Below, one piece after another: positions 44,656 through 52,751 of a DNA stretch of 64,000 nucleotides. The first letter of the stretch is position 1; every line of letters starts with the position of its first letter. The notes beneath the pieces were generated by a model, which worked only from the letters and a program-made list of their open reading frames with translations, did not search any database and was not told the origin of the DNA. The stretch is from an uncultured Halanaerobiales bacterium (GTDB taxonomy: Bacteria; Bacillota; Halanaerobiia; Halanaerobiales; M55B127), in the NCBI GenBank assembly GCA_913055675.1, contig CAJXKY010000002.1, forward strand, positions 1 to 64,000, written 5' to 3'. The position numbers were made by a program, and so were the translations under genes.

Positions 44656-45520
44656 AATGGACCTTCCTTTCTAAGTACTTGAATTGGAATGAAATAATTC
44701 CAATTACAATTGCTAATAAGATTACAGACTGGGCTGCAGATAACCCTGGCACTAAGTTTATAAAACCATCTTTATAAGTTTTATATACCATGATTTCTGT
44801 CATACCTGAAGGTCCGCCTTTGGTTACTGTATGTATTAACCCAAAAGTTCTAAAAAAGGAATAAACTAAGTTCATTGTTAATAGAAAAAATGTTGTTGGT
44901 GTTAAAAGTGGAAAAGTTATTCTAAAGAATTTTTGAAACCCGCTTGCTCCATCTAAAGCTGCAGCTTCTCTTAAAGACACTGGAACAGACTGCAAACCAG
45001 CTAAATAAAACGCAATATTATAACCTAGCATTCTCCATGTGGCAGCTGATATAATTAATATAAGAGCGTGATTCCCATTTAAAATCCAGTTTAATTCAAA
45101 TGGCAAAATACTAGTTAATATACCGTAACTTGGATGCATAATAAACATCCAGATTGCACCTGCAACTGCTGGAGATAAGGCATAAGGCCATATAAAAGCA
45201 GTTCTATAAATTGTTAACCCCTTTAATGCATTATTAATTAATACACTAATTAAAAGTGATAACGCTAAACCAATTATGGTTACTCCTCCGGCAAAAATTA
45301 AACTAACTACTACAGTCTTTAAATAATCGGGAGAAGAAAAAAGATCATTAAAATTTTGTAATCCAACAAATACTTTATTACCCCCAAAAATTGAAGTTGT
45401 AAAAAGACTCAACTCTAATGATTTATAAGTTGGATAAAGGATAAAAATAGTCACTATTATAAACTGTGGAATAGATAACAGATATGGCAGTTTTTTGCTT
45501 TTGAATTTGTATTGTTCCAT
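44648..45520 (-). CDS. ugpA: Sugar/glycerol-phosphate ABC transporter permease UgpA-like
   Basis: About 290 residues and six membrane helices; the EAA loop is LREAAALDGASGFQKFFRIT. The start is ATG 45520, seven bases after GGAGGG; a TTG frame extension upstream has no support. The gene follows the binding-protein gene across a strong intercistronic hairpin and overlaps ugpE. No ATPase gene is in this cluster, so a shared MsmX/UgpC-type ATPase from elsewhere must energise transport. Confidence 0.9.
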   Translation of the reverse strand: MEQYKFKSKKLPYLLSIPQFIIVTIFILYPTYKSLELSLFTTSIFGGNKVFVGLQNFNDLFSSPDYLKTVVVSLIFAGGVTIIGLALSLLISVLINNALKGLTIYRTAFIWPYALSPAVAGAIWMFIMHPSYGILTSILPFELNWILNGNHALILIISAATWRMLGYNIAFYLAGLQSVPVSLREAAALDGASGFQKFFRITFPLLTPTTFFLLTMNLVYSFFRTFGLIHTVTKGGPSGMTEIMVYKTYKDGFINLVPGLSAAQSVILLAIVIGIISFQFKYLERKVHYA

Positions 45521-45541
45521 CAAGATTCCCTCCATTAATAT

Positions 45542-45571
45542 CCAACCCCCCACTTTAAAATGAGGGGTTGG
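45542..45571 (-). ncRNA. Intercistronic hairpin between binding protein and permease genes
   Basis: On the minus strand CCAACCCCTCA (45561-45571) pairs with TGGGGGGTTGG (45542-45552) with a single G-U pair and an 8-base loop. It lies 23 bp after the ugpB stop, and no T run follows. Such hairpins often protect the upstream mRNA, giving more binding protein than permease. This is a cis element of the operon mRNA, not a separate RNA gene. Confidence 0.55.
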
Positions 45572-45594
45572 TATTATACATTTATTTAAATATC

Positions 45595-46905
45595 CTACTC
45601 TACATTAGCTTCAATATATCTTTGTAATCTTTGATTACTTTTTTCTACTGCATCATCAAGAGCATTTTCTACTGTTTTATCTCCAGAGAATATACTTTCT
45701 ATTTCAGATAAAACAATTTCTCTGATTGCAACAAAATCTCCTAATCTTAAACCTGCAAATTCTCCTGTATCAGTTTCAACATTTAATTGATTAAAGGCAG
45801 TTGAATGATTAGGATTTTCTTCAAACCAACCTTCTTCGTCTAGCTGGTCTACAGCATCTTGAGTTACTGGTAAATAACCAGTTTCTTTATGCCATCTCAC
45901 CTGTTGGTCTGCAGAAGCAATATAGTCTAAGAATTCAGTAATTGCTTGATATTCTTCATCACTATGTCCATCATATACCCAAAGTGTTGCTCCACCAATT
46001 AATGAATTACCTTGTGGATATCCTTCTTTATGTGGTATAAATCCTGAACCTATTTCAAAGTCAGCACCTTCTTTAAACCCACCTAAGTAGGCTGTAGAAG
46101 TAATAATCATACCGGTTTGTCCAGTCAAGAATGAAGGATTAGGTGTACCTTCTCGACCTTCATAAGTGAATATGTTTTCTTCTTCCCACTCTTTAAACTG
46201 TTTAAAGAGTTCAACACCAAATTCACTATTTATTTTTAGTTCAGATGCATGATCAGTATAACCATTTTTGTTGTTAGTAATTGGCTGTCCATGCCAGGTA
46301 AACATATTTTCTGCAAGTACCCATGAAGGCCAACCTACAGTTAAACCATTTTCTACAACTCCGCTCTCAACTAACTGTTTACCATATTCTTCTACTTCTT
46401 TGAATGTAGTTGGTGGTTGTTCTGGATCTAAACCAGCTTCTTCAAAAGCATCTTTGTTATAGTATAAAAATGGTGTGGATGAATTAAAGGGTAAGGAAGA
46501 TAAATTTCCTTCAACTGAGTAGTAAGCTTTAAGTGGGCCTATAAAATTATCCCAGTTAATTTCAACATTATTTTCTTCAAATAATTCATATACAGGTTTA
46601 ATTGCATTACTGTCTAATAAAGTTTGAGTACCTACTTCATAGACCTGTACAATATGTGGTGCATTACCAGTACGATAAGCGGCTATAGAGGAGGTAAGAA
46701 CTTCTGAATAACTTCCTCTATGGACTGGATTGACTTGAATATCAGGATGTGATTCATTAAAGTCTTCTACCATACTTAAAGTTACTTCCTGAATATTACC
46801 AGATAATGCATACCAAAAGTCAATCTCAACATCTTGAGCCTGACCTACTACTGTAAAAGACCCAATAAATACTAAAAGTAAAAATAAAACTAAATACTTT
46901 TTCAT
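45595..46905 (-). CDS. ugpB: Extracellular solute-binding protein, UgpB-like
   Basis: About 436 residues. It starts at ATG 46905 (MKKYLVLFLLL) after AAGGGGG; the upstream extension is not supported. The signal peptide ends near GQAQ; there is no lipobox cysteine, so the mature protein is probably a free periplasmic protein. The type I fold carries DFWYALSGNIQE, YNKDAFEEAGLDPEQPPTT, GQTGMIITS and a family-typical tail. It would bind glycerol-3-phosphate or its diesters and deliver them to UgpAE. Confidence 0.88.
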   Translation of the reverse strand: MKKYLVLFLLLVFIGSFTVVGQAQDVEIDFWYALSGNIQEVTLSMVEDFNESHPDIQVNPVHRGSYSEVLTSSIAAYRTGNAPHIVQVYEVGTQTLLDSNAIKPVYELFEENNVEINWDNFIGPLKAYYSVEGNLSSLPFNSSTPFLYYNKDAFEEAGLDPEQPPTTFKEVEEYGKQLVESGVVENGLTVGWPSWVLAENMFTWHGQPITNNKNGYTDHASELKINSEFGVELFKQFKEWEEENIFTYEGREGTPNPSFLTGQTGMIITSTAYLGGFKEGADFEIGSGFIPHKEGYPQGNSLIGGATLWVYDGHSDEEYQAITEFLDYIASADQQVRWHKETGYLPVTQDAVDQLDEEGWFEENPNHSTAFNQLNVETDTGEFAGLRLGDFVAIREIVLSEIESIFSGDKTVENALDDAVEKSNQRLQRYIEANVE

Positions 46906-46977
46906 TTTTTTTTCCCCCTTATATTTTTCGAAAATGATTAAATTTAATAGTTTTCTCTTTAATACCACCTCCAGAAC

Positions 46978-48024
46978 TTAGTATACATTCAATAAGAACA
47001 CATTTTGCATAAAAAATAGTGAAATATATGAAATAACTGCTGAGGTAAGGGGCGTAACCACCCATCCCAAGCCAATATTTCTTAAAACAGATAAATTAAT
47101 ATTTCTTCCACCTTTGGCAAGTCCAATACCTAATACAGCTCCAACCACTGCTTGAGAACTTGAAACAGGTACAAGAGGGAAAGATGGAAGCCCTCTACTT
47201 GTTAACCAAATTTTTAAACTTTCAGAAGCAAATAAAAACAATACTGTAGAACTAGATAAAACTACTATTAATGCAGCAACCGGTGTTATTTTATAAATAC
47301 TTGTACCAACAGTCATCATAACTCTTTTTGAATATGTAAATACTCCAACAGAAATAGAAATACCACCTAACATAAAAAGTTGTTGGGTACTGCTTAAGGT
47401 AAAGAATCCACCTATACTTAGGGGTGGTAAATTTACTGAAGTAGTAAATACTCCCATTACATTAGCGATATTGTTTGCACCTAAACTATAGGCACCAAAA
47501 GCACCTACTAATATTAAACCAATACGGGTATATTGATCTAACTTTAATAAATGGATTTTAAATTTAAAAATTGTTTTACTAAATAAGAAATAAAATAGTG
47601 CAGCAAATAAAGCGGATAATACTGGACATAAAACCCATGTACCAACAATCTTGCTTAAAACATTAATATCAGTAGTTATATTTGCGAATAAATTCCAACC
47701 TATGATAGCTCCTACTATAGATTGAGAAGTAGAAACCGGCAATCCATAATTTGTCATTCCAAAAACTGTTAGAGCAGCAGCAAGAGCGACAATAAAAGCG
47801 CCTGGAAGTTCTGATACTTTACCTAAAGCCCCCAAAGTATGTGAAGCTCCAGCACCACTTATTACTGCTCCAATTATTACAAAAACACTTATTATAATGG
47901 CAGCAGTTTTAAACTTTACCATTTTTGTTCCTACAGCCGTACCGAATAAATTTGCAGCGTCATTTGCTCCTAAAGACCAACCTAAAAATAAGCCACTAGA
48001 CATAAAAAATAGGGCATTTATCAC
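46978..48024 (-). CDS. PiT-family inorganic phosphate transporter
   Basis: A 348-residue membrane protein with the duplicated PiT signatures GANDAANLFGTAVG near residue 19 and GANNIANVMGVF near 183, plus GLPVSTSQSIVGAIIGW and PVSSSQAVVGAVLG. PiT carriers move phosphate with protons or sodium. Start GTG 48024, eight bases after GGAG. It is paired with DUF47 and may import phosphate or let out phosphate freed from glycerophosphodiesters. Confidence 0.92.
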   Translation of the reverse strand: MINALFFMSSGLFLGWSLGANDAANLFGTAVGTKMVKFKTAAIIISVFVIIGAVISGAGASHTLGALGKVSELPGAFIVALAAALTVFGMTNYGLPVSTSQSIVGAIIGWNLFANITTDINVLSKIVGTWVLCPVLSALFAALFYFLFSKTIFKFKIHLLKLDQYTRIGLILVGAFGAYSLGANNIANVMGVFTTSVNLPPLSIGGFFTLSSTQQLFMLGGISISVGVFTYSKRVMMTVGTSIYKITPVAALIVVLSSSTVLFLFASESLKIWLTSRGLPSFPLVPVSSSQAVVGAVLGIGLAKGGRNINLSVLRNIGLGWVVTPLTSAVISYISLFFMQNVFLLNVY

Positions 48025-48042
48025 ATTATCAACTCCATATTA

Positions 48043-48702
48043 TTAAATTCGTCTTTTGATTGCCGCAACAGATGTTATTTCACTAATTGTTTCAGCCCTA
48101 TCCGAAATTTCAGCAATTTTTTCAACAAAATATCTGATATGAACTTTTTTACTAAACTCTTTTAAATCAAGTTCATTAAATACCTTTCTTTTAATTCTTT
48201 CCTCAATTTTATCAGCCTCATGTTCATAAAAGTCGACTTTATTTACATACTCATTAACCATTGAAATATTTCTAAAGTAGGCTCTTATACATTTAATTAA
48301 ATAATCTACAGATTCACTGACTAATTCTATCAATTCTTCAAAATCCTCATTTAATCTTTCGGGTATATAAGGATTTTCCATTGAAAGTTGAACTAAAAGC
48401 TTTTTCATGTGATCAACAATATTATCAATATTTTCTAATAAAGATAATACATCCCCTCTGGCCTCTGGTATTAACATATATTTATATAATTTATATTTAA
48501 TTTCTTTTTGATAATCATCTGCTGAATTTTCCAAGGTGGAAATTTCATCTAAAGAATTTTCAAATACTTCAATATTACCTTTTATAAAATTCAAACTATC
48601 TCTGTGAAAAACCATATTAGAATTACTAACAACTTCTAAATATTTGTTAATATCATTTTCAAGTTCCTGGGCGTGGTTTGTAAAAATATTTTTCAAGCTC
48701 AT
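48043..48702 (-). CDS. DUF47 (PhoU-like) phosphate transport regulator
   Basis: A 219-residue, all-helical, charged protein of the DUF47/TIGR00153 family (LLENIDNIVDHMKKLLVQLS and IAEISDRAETISEI). Such proteins nearly always sit next to PiT carriers and appear to control them through a PhoU-like fold that binds metal. AAGGAG is only three bases before the ATG, so the third codon (TTG) could be the true start. The gene is preceded by one of the two repeated leader-like elements. Confidence 0.9.
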   Translation of the reverse strand: MSLKNIFTNHAQELENDINKYLEVVSNSNMVFHRDSLNFIKGNIEVFENSLDEISTLENSADDYQKEIKYKLYKYMLIPEARGDVLSLLENIDNIVDHMKKLLVQLSMENPYIPERLNEDFEELIELVSESVDYLIKCIRAYFRNISMVNEYVNKVDFYEHEADKIEERIKRKVFNELDLKEFSKKVHIRYFVEKIAEISDRAETISEITSVAAIKRRI

Positions 48703-48725
48703 CTACTCCTTCTAAAATTAAAAAT

Positions 48726-48799
48726 CCTATTCAATGCACAAAATTTACCTATAGATCTACTATAGATATACATTAAATAGGTTCTCTTTTCTCTAACCT
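48726..48799 (-). promoter_or_regulatory. Leader-like RNA element A, upstream of the DUF47-PiT genes
   Basis: On the minus strand AGGTT (48795-48799), an 11-base loop AGAGAAAAGAG and AACCT (48779-48783) form a small hairpin. The last arm also belongs to a longer pair: CCTATTTAAT (48772-48781) with ATTGAATAGG (48726-48735), one G-U pair, followed by ATTTTTAATTTT. The second structure looks like an intrinsic terminator and excludes the first. Element B before the UroD gene has the same design and an identical loop. Confidence 0.55.
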
Positions 48800-48894
48800 C
48801 AGATATTTTATTTTTTACAAAATTATTATTTTTATACCCTACTTATTTACTTCTGTTAATCTGAGAAAATTCCTTCTTAATATTTAATTATATT

Positions 48895-49914
48895 TTACTT
48901 TGCATCTATTAAACTTCGGGCAGTATTTATTGCTGCATAGATATTTTTGGCTGGTGTATCCTTACTGATATTACAAAGATACAATGTGAAATTGTCGACT
49001 TCACTACCATGTGTAACATATTTTTCTACTCTCTCTTCTATATCTTCAACAGAACCACTACTTAATATTTTTGCTCCGATACCAAAAGTAAGATCCATTT
49101 TATTTTTTTGAGCAAAATTAGTAATCATCTTTAAATCGATATCCTCTAAGTCTGGATCTTGAACTCTTAAAATACTATTGTTTGGAGATACTTTATGTTT
49201 CAAAGCAAGAAAACGGTCCATATCTTTAACATAACTTTCGCCCCACCAGTTAACTACTCCTACCTTGTCTCCACATTTATCCTTTATTTTAAGAAGATAT
49301 GGAACCACAAATTCTTCTAATAGATCTAGGGTTAAATTTGGAGGAGAAGCTAAAGCATCAGCACCTAAGGCCACTTCCCAATTAGGTATAATGGATTTTT
49401 GGTAATCAATCCAAGGAATAATTATATTTTTTGTAATAATATTCATCAATTCGTGTATAAAATCTGGTTTTGTATACATATCTGTAACTAATTTTTCATA
49501 ACCATAAATAGCAACCGCTAAACTAAAAGGAGCACAAAACTGTAAAGGAGGTGTAGACCCATATTTTTCTTTATATATTTTTAGAGCATCAGTTACAAAG
49601 GACATTCTACCATCCTTACCCATTTCAATATGTTTTAGTTTTTCAAAATCGCTTTTATCTTTAATTATAAATTTTTTCTGAGAAGTTTGCGGAGAACTAT
49701 CTTTAAAAAAAATAAGATCTTGACCACTGGCTTCAGCTTCTATATTATATACATCATAACCTAAACCTGGATCACTAAAATTATATTTTTTATAGATTTC
49801 AATAACCCCTTCCACTAGTAATCTGCTATTAGTATATAACTCTTCACCTTCATACTGCTTAATTTTCATAACATGTTCATGCATTTGAGCCGTTATTTTA
49901 TTAATTTCAATCAC
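48895..49914 (-). CDS. Uroporphyrinogen decarboxylase-family protein of unknown role
   Basis: A 339-residue UroD-fold protein (QFCAPFSLAVAIYGYEKLV near 123, ALGADALASPPNLTLDLLEE near 183, LCNISKDTPAKNIYAAINTA at the end). The fold includes heme-pathway decarboxylases and methylcobalamin methyltransferases of the MtaA/CmuA type. The HxC zinc ligands expected near VGVVNWWGESY are missing, so a standard MtaA reaction is doubtful. It sits between glpK and DUF47 and is flanked by the two leader elements. The start is GTG 49914 or ATG 49884; neither has an ideal site. Confidence 0.75.
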   Translation of the reverse strand: MIEINKITAQMHEHVMKIKQYEGEELYTNSRLLVEGVIEIYKKYNFSDPGLGYDVYNIEAEASGQDLIFFKDSSPQTSQKKFIIKDKSDFEKLKHIEMGKDGRMSFVTDALKIYKEKYGSTPPLQFCAPFSLAVAIYGYEKLVTDMYTKPDFIHELMNIITKNIIIPWIDYQKSIIPNWEVALGADALASPPNLTLDLLEEFVVPYLLKIKDKCGDKVGVVNWWGESYVKDMDRFLALKHKVSPNNSILRVQDPDLEDIDLKMITNFAQKNKMDLTFGIGAKILSSGSVEDIEERVEKYVTHGSEVDNFTLYLCNISKDTPAKNIYAAINTARSLIDAK

Positions 49915-49933
49915 CTACCTATAAATATTTAAA

Positions 49934-49988
49934 ACCTATTAAACACACCAATATTCTGATGAATTTAATAGGTCTCTTTTCTCTACCT
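49934..49988 (-). promoter_or_regulatory. Leader-like RNA element B, upstream of the UroD-family gene
   Basis: On the minus strand AGGT (49985-49988), the loop AGAGAAAAGAG and ACCT (49970-49973) form a hairpin. ACCT is also the first part of ACCTATTAAA (49964-49973), which pairs perfectly with TTTAATAGGT (49934-49943), followed by TTTAAAT. A TATAAT-like box lies at 49994-49999 just upstream. Compared with element A the loop is identical and both short-stem arms have lost one base together, which preserves pairing. Confidence 0.55.
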
Positions 49989-50066
49989 CATATATTATAT
50001 TTTTAGTTATTCTAATCTTTTAATTCTATTTACAAGTTAATAATCCTGCATGATTTTAATATATTA

Positions 50067-51563
50067 TTAGTTTTTAGACCAAAAAATTGCAGTATCAACT
50101 GCTTTTAACCAATCTTTGTATCTATTTTGTCGATCAGCAGACTCCATATTGGGTTTAAATTTATAATCAATTTTTCTTTTTTTCATAATATCATCAATAC
50201 TATCCCAAAAATTTGTAGCAAGTCCAGCTAAATAAGCAGCACCAGTTACAGTTGTTTCAGTGTTGACAGGTCTTTCTACTTCAGTATCAATCATATCTGC
50301 TAAAAATTGCATTAACAAATTATTTTCTACCGCCCCACCATCAACTTTTACTTCTTTTAATTCTAGACCGGAATCTTCTAACATAGCTTGTATCAGATCT
50401 TTACTTTGATATACCATTGCTTCTAAAGTAGCTCTAACAATATGATTTTTACTACTTCCTCTGGTTAATCCTACAATTGTACCTCTGGTTTCTGGATTCC
50501 AATATGGTGCCCCTAGTCCTGTAAAAGCTGGAACAAAGTATACTCCATCTGTATCTTCAACTTTTCCAGCAAAATATTCCGAATCAGCAGCTTCATTTAG
50601 TAAGAAAAGTTCGTCTCTCAACCACTGAATTGCAGAACCAGCATTAAATACACTACCTTCAAGGGCATAAGTTATCTCACCATTATAACCCCAAGCAATG
50701 GTCGTTAGTAAACCGTTTTCTGAATAAACAGGCTCATTGCCAGTATTCATCAATAGAAATGAACCAGTGCCAAAAGTAATTTTGGTCATTCCCTTTTCAT
50801 AACAACCTTGAGCAAAGGTTGCAGCTTGTTGATCACCTGCAATACCCGAAATAGGGATATGTTGACCAAAAAACTCATTTTTATCTGTATAACCGTAAAT
50901 CTCACTTGAAGATCTTACTTTCGGTAAAATATAGGGGGGAACATCTAATATGTCCAATAATTCTTGGTCCCATTCTAAATTGTGGATATTATAGAGTAAA
51001 GTTCTAGAGGCATTTGTATAATCAGTTACATGAACTTTACCTCCAGTTAGTTTCCATATCAAATAGGTATCTATTGTACCAAATATAATCTTATTTTCTT
51101 TAGCTTTTTGTCTGGCACCTTCCACATTATCTAATATCCATTTTATTTTTGTACCAGAAAAATATGGGTCTAAAAGCAAACCAGTTTTATCTCTAAAAGT
51201 TTTTTCATAGCCTTCTTCTTTTAAGTTTTTACAAATATCAGAAGTTCTTCTACACTGCCAGACAATAGCATTATAAAGTGGTTCACCGGTATTTTTATCC
51301 CAAACTACAGTAGTTTCTCTCTGATTGGTAATTCCAATCGAATCTATTTTATGCGGTTCAATCCCTGATTTTCTAAAAAGATTATTTATTACTCCAATAG
51401 TTGAATTCCATATCTCCTCAGGGTCATGTTCAACCCAACCAGATTTAGGATAATATTGTGTAAATTCTTTTTGTGATTTTTCTACAATATTCCCATTTTT
51501 GTCATACAAAAAAGCCCTTGTACTTGTAGTCCCCTGGTCAATAGCAAGAATATATTTGGACAA
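50067..51563 (-). CDS. glpK: Glycerol kinase
   Basis: A 498-residue FGGY kinase: [18 protein letters not shown] at the start, [14 protein letters not shown] near 79, [15 protein letters not shown] near 243 and [17 protein letters not shown] near 405. It phosphorylates glycerol to glycerol-3-phosphate, the feed for the GlpA set downstream. Start TTG 51563 after GGGGGGA. There is no glycerol facilitator gene nearby. Confidence 0.97.
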   Translation of the reverse strand: MSKYILAIDQGTTSTRAFLYDKNGNIVEKSQKEFTQYYPKSGWVEHDPEEIWNSTIGVINNLFRKSGIEPHKIDSIGITNQRETTVVWDKNTGEPLYNAIVWQCRRTSDICKNLKEEGYEKTFRDKTGLLLDPYFSGTKIKWILDNVEGARQKAKENKIIFGTIDTYLIWKLTGGKVHVTDYTNASRTLLYNIHNLEWDQELLDILDVPPYILPKVRSSSEIYGYTDKNEFFGQHIPISGIAGDQQAATFAQGCYEKGMTKITFGTGSFLLMNTGNEPVYSENGLLTTIAWGYNGEITYALEGSVFNAGSAIQWLRDELFLLNEAADSEYFAGKVEDTDGVYFVPAFTGLGAPYWNPETRGTIVGLTRGSSKNHIVRATLEAMVYQSKDLIQAMLEDSGLELKEVKVDGGAVENNLLMQFLADMIDTEVERPVNTETTVTGAAYLAGLATNFWDSIDDIMKKRKIDYKFKPNMESADRQNRYKDWLKAVDTAIFWSKN

Positions 51564-51591
51564 TATTAGTTCCCCCCATTTACGTTCTTTA

Positions 51592-51969
51592 TTAAGTTAA
51601 AGTAGCATAAATACAACTTTCTACGATCTTAATATCATTTTCTTTGGCATATTCTCTAATTTCATCACTTCTAGTACCGGGTTGTAACCATACATATTTT
51701 ATACCAAGTTTGTTAACCTCTTTCATCACATGTTTTCCAATTTGAGGATTGACTACTATATCAACAACATCAATTTCATCTTCAATATCTGATAATTTAT
51801 CATATACCTTTATACCATCGATCTCATCTAATGAAGGATTAATCGGATAAACATTATAATTATGCCCATCTAATTTATTTACAATCTTATATCCATATTT
51901 ATCTTTTTTATTTGTTGCTCCCACAACAGCCCAATTTTTCATTTCTAAAGTATCTCTTTTTACACTCAT
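51592..51969 (-). CDS. CoA-binding domain protein (YccU-like)
   Basis: A 125-residue Rossmann-fold protein: [51 protein letters not shown] and [13 protein letters not shown]. The family resembles the CoA-binding domain of succinyl-CoA synthetase. Its cellular role is not established. It sits between the macrodomain gene and glpK with short gaps and may be transcribed with them. Confidence 0.88.
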   Translation of the reverse strand: MSVKRDTLEMKNWAVVGATNKKDKYGYKIVNKLDGHNYNVYPINPSLDEIDGIKVYDKLSDIEDEIDVVDIVVNPQIGKHVMKEVNKLGIKYVWLQPGTRSDEIREYAKENDIKIVESCIYATLT

Positions 51970-51998
51970 ATTTATTCCTCCAATTATATATTATTGTC

Positions 51999-52550
51999 TT
52001 ATTTTTTAAAAAGATCTTTTGCTTTATTTAAATATACTTCATAATCCTCTTCACTAAATAATATAAATCGAATCTCTTTATAACATTGATCTTCTGTACA
52101 GAAATCTTTAATTGTCTTTAATGCTATTTCAGCTGCTTTTTTTATCGGAAAACCATATGCACCAGTACTTATAGAAGGAAAACATATAGTTTCTAAATTA
52201 TTTTCTTTTGCAATTATCAAACTATTCTTATATGCCTTTGCTAACAAATCCTTCTCCTGATCATCTCCACCCTGCCAGATAGGTCCCACAGTGTGAATAA
52301 CAGCTTCAGCATTCAAATTACCTGCTGTTGTGATAACTGCTTTACCGGTAGGTAATTTACCCTGACGGTCTCTAATCTTTTTACACTCTTTTATAATTTC
52401 AGGTCCACCAGCTCGATGAATAGCACCGTCTACTCCACCTCCACCCATTAAGGAAGAGTTGGCAGCATTAACAATACCTTCACAATTTTCTTCTGTTATA
52501 TCACCTTTTTTTAATACAATCTGAGTTTGATTTGCTTTAAATGTTTTCAT
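51999..52550 (-). CDS. Macrodomain O-acetyl-ADP-ribose deacetylase-like protein
   Basis: A 183-residue macrodomain with the ADP-ribose loops IVNAANSSLMGGGGVDGAIH at about 27-46 and FPSISTGAYGFPIKKAAEIA near 120. It is close in type to the YmdB/MacroD group that removes acetyl or ADP-ribose groups from ADP-ribosylated products. GAGGTG precedes the ATG. It is transcribed from the same side as the desulforedoxin gene upstream. Confidence 0.92.
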   Translation of the reverse strand: MKTFKANQTQIVLKKGDITEENCEGIVNAANSSLMGGGGVDGAIHRAGGPEIIKECKKIRDRQGKLPTGKAVITTAGNLNAEAVIHTVGPIWQGGDDQEKDLLAKAYKNSLIIAKENNLETICFPSISTGAYGFPIKKAAEIALKTIKDFCTEDQCYKEIRFILFSEEDYEVYLNKAKDLFKK

Positions 52551-52579
52551 CTGAAATCACCTCAGTAATTTTTACTTTT

Positions 52580-52602
52580 GCCCCTGCTTTTATAACAGGG
52601 GC
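52580..52602. terminator. GC-rich hairpin after the desulforedoxin gene
   Basis: GCCCCTG (52580-52586) and CAGGGGC (52596-52602) form a 7-bp GC-rich stem with a 9-base loop, eight bases beyond the desulforedoxin stop. On the minus strand A residues, not T residues, follow, so termination there would be poor; on the plus strand TTTTGCTTT follows. It may serve as an mRNA end or block. Confidence 0.45.
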
Positions 52603-52609
52603 TTTTGCT

Positions 52610-52732
52610 TTACTTTTGTAAATTCATAGGTTGACCACAACAGACTAATTCTCCACCGCCAACTTCTTTTACTTCAACTACATTACCACAAACACCACAT
52701 TTGTAAACTTCTCCTTTTTTCTTTACATTCAT
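52610..52732 (-). CDS. Desulforedoxin, 40 residues
   Basis: A very short gene. The protein has [12 protein letters not shown] near residues 10-21 and LVCCGQPM near 29-36, the exact CxxC...CC pattern of desulforedoxin and of the N-terminal domain of desulfoferrodoxin. It would bind one iron with four cysteines and pass electrons in oxygen or superoxide defence or in other redox reactions. AAGGAGG stands before ATG 52732. No neelaredoxin-type domain follows, so it is the small stand-alone type. Confidence 0.9.
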   Translation of the reverse strand: MNVKKKGEVYKCGVCGNVVEVKEVGGGELVCCGQPMNLQK

Positions 52733-52751
52733 AATTTTAGCCTCCTTTTGT

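Noticed and set aside
46906-46977. Possible third copy of the leader element before ugpB (AAAGAGAAAACTATTAAATT)
   Set aside because: Only part of the loop and the CTATTAAAT stretch resemble elements A and B, and neither hairpin can form, so likeness may be chance.
48895-49914. Assignment as methylcobalamin:CoM or uroporphyrinogen methyl/decarboxyl enzyme
   Set aside because: The zinc HxC motif is missing and no heme genes are near, so only the family name is supported.
52580-52602. Firm terminator call for the desulforedoxin transcript
   Set aside because: The stem is good, but on the transcribed strand A residues rather than T residues follow it.
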